A DNA stretch of 5,482 bases from an uncultured Macromonas sp. (GTDB lineage Bacteria > Pseudomonadota > Gammaproteobacteria > Burkholderiales > Burkholderiaceae). This document shows positions 5,343 to 5,482 of this stretch, in pieces; the stretch's first letter is position 1; every line of letters begins with the position of its first letter. The position numbers were made by a program, and so were the translations under genes. Location: contig CAMLOF010000207.1 of NCBI GenBank assembly GCA_946481585.1, positions 1 through 5,482 on the forward strand, in the 5' to 3' direction. Below the pieces are notes generated by a model that saw nothing but the letters and a program-made list of their open reading frames with translations, did not search any database and was not told the origin of the DNA.

Positions 5343-5482
5343 TCACACCCAGCGCTGCATCACCTGCCGCAGGCTGGGGGCCAGGTCCTCGCGGGCCATG
5401 GCCAGGTCCACGGTCGCCTCCAGAAAACCTTCCTTGCTGCCGCAGTCGTAGCGCTTGCCCGCGTAACGGAAGGCGTACACCT
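5343..5482 (-). CDS. galU: UTP-glucose-1-phosphate uridylyltransferase, C-terminal part
   Basis: Only the last 45 codons are in the window; the gene continues past the right edge. GalU makes UDP-glucose from UTP and glucose-1-phosphate in the cytoplasm, feeding envelope polysaccharide synthesis. The visible end reads [20 protein letters not shown] and then [13 protein letters not shown], ending MQRWV and TGA at 5345-5343. The [17 protein letters not shown] stretch is the conserved GalU C-terminal motif. It converges with dacB with 16 bp between the stops. The identification rests on this short end but the motif is characteristic; another bacterial NDP-hexose pyrophosphorylase of the same family is the only real alternative. 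Confidence 0.88.
   Translation of the reverse strand, partial: VYAFRYAGKRYDCGSKEGFLEATVDLAMAREDLAPSLRQVMQRWV

Noticed and set aside
1..5482. Mobile element, CRISPR array, tRNA, toxin-antitoxin or defence genes
   Set aside because: I saw no terminal inverted repeats, spaced direct repeats, cloverleaf sequences or defence-type domains. The genes are housekeeping or envelope genes with uniform composition.

Overview
The window looks like an ordinary chromosomal segment of a high-GC betaproteobacterium. The best guess is the Comamonadaceae (Acidovorax/Comamonas/Diaphorobacter-like). This rests on GC-rich codon use, alanine/proline-rich proteins, the gene content and the style of the dacB, galU and glycine-zipper proteins; no marker gene proves it. 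I see no mobile element, phage gene, CRISPR array, tRNA or rRNA, and no sign of recent transfer.

Layout, left to right. Two envelope genes lie on the minus strand: a glycine-zipper protein (309-1349) and, overlapping its end by 8 nt, a small lipoprotein (2-316). After a 138-nt non-coding stretch comes a tight minus-strand operon read right to left: tsaB (3797-2979), rimI (2982-2395) and a family 4 uracil-DNA glycosylase (2402-1488), with gene overlaps of 4 and 8 nt. A 35-bp gap (3798-3832) separates tsaB from the divergent plus-strand dacB (3833-5326), which encodes penicillin-binding protein 4. dacB converges on the 3' end of a minus-strand galU that runs off the right edge (5343-5482), with only 16 bp between the stop codons.

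Functionally the operon joins tRNA t6A modification (TsaB), N-terminal acetylation of ribosomal protein S18 (RimI) and uracil removal from DNA (UDG). The flanking genes serve the cell envelope: peptidoglycan hydrolysis by DacB, UDP-glucose supply by GalU, and two exported or lipid-anchored proteins of unknown role.

I do not see a new multi-gene system. The points most worth a second look are: (1) the UDG carries an N-terminal segment resembling the clamp-loader-binding peptide of DNA polymerase III psi (HolD), followed by a long Pro/Ala linker, and it sits next to rimI as holD does in E. coli; (2) the tsaB/dacB gap holds two inverted GATAAT boxes, each placed so that both mRNAs could be leaderless; (3) the glycine-zipper gene has a possible switchable hairpin over its Shine-Dalgarno and a GTAACAGC tandem repeat upstream.
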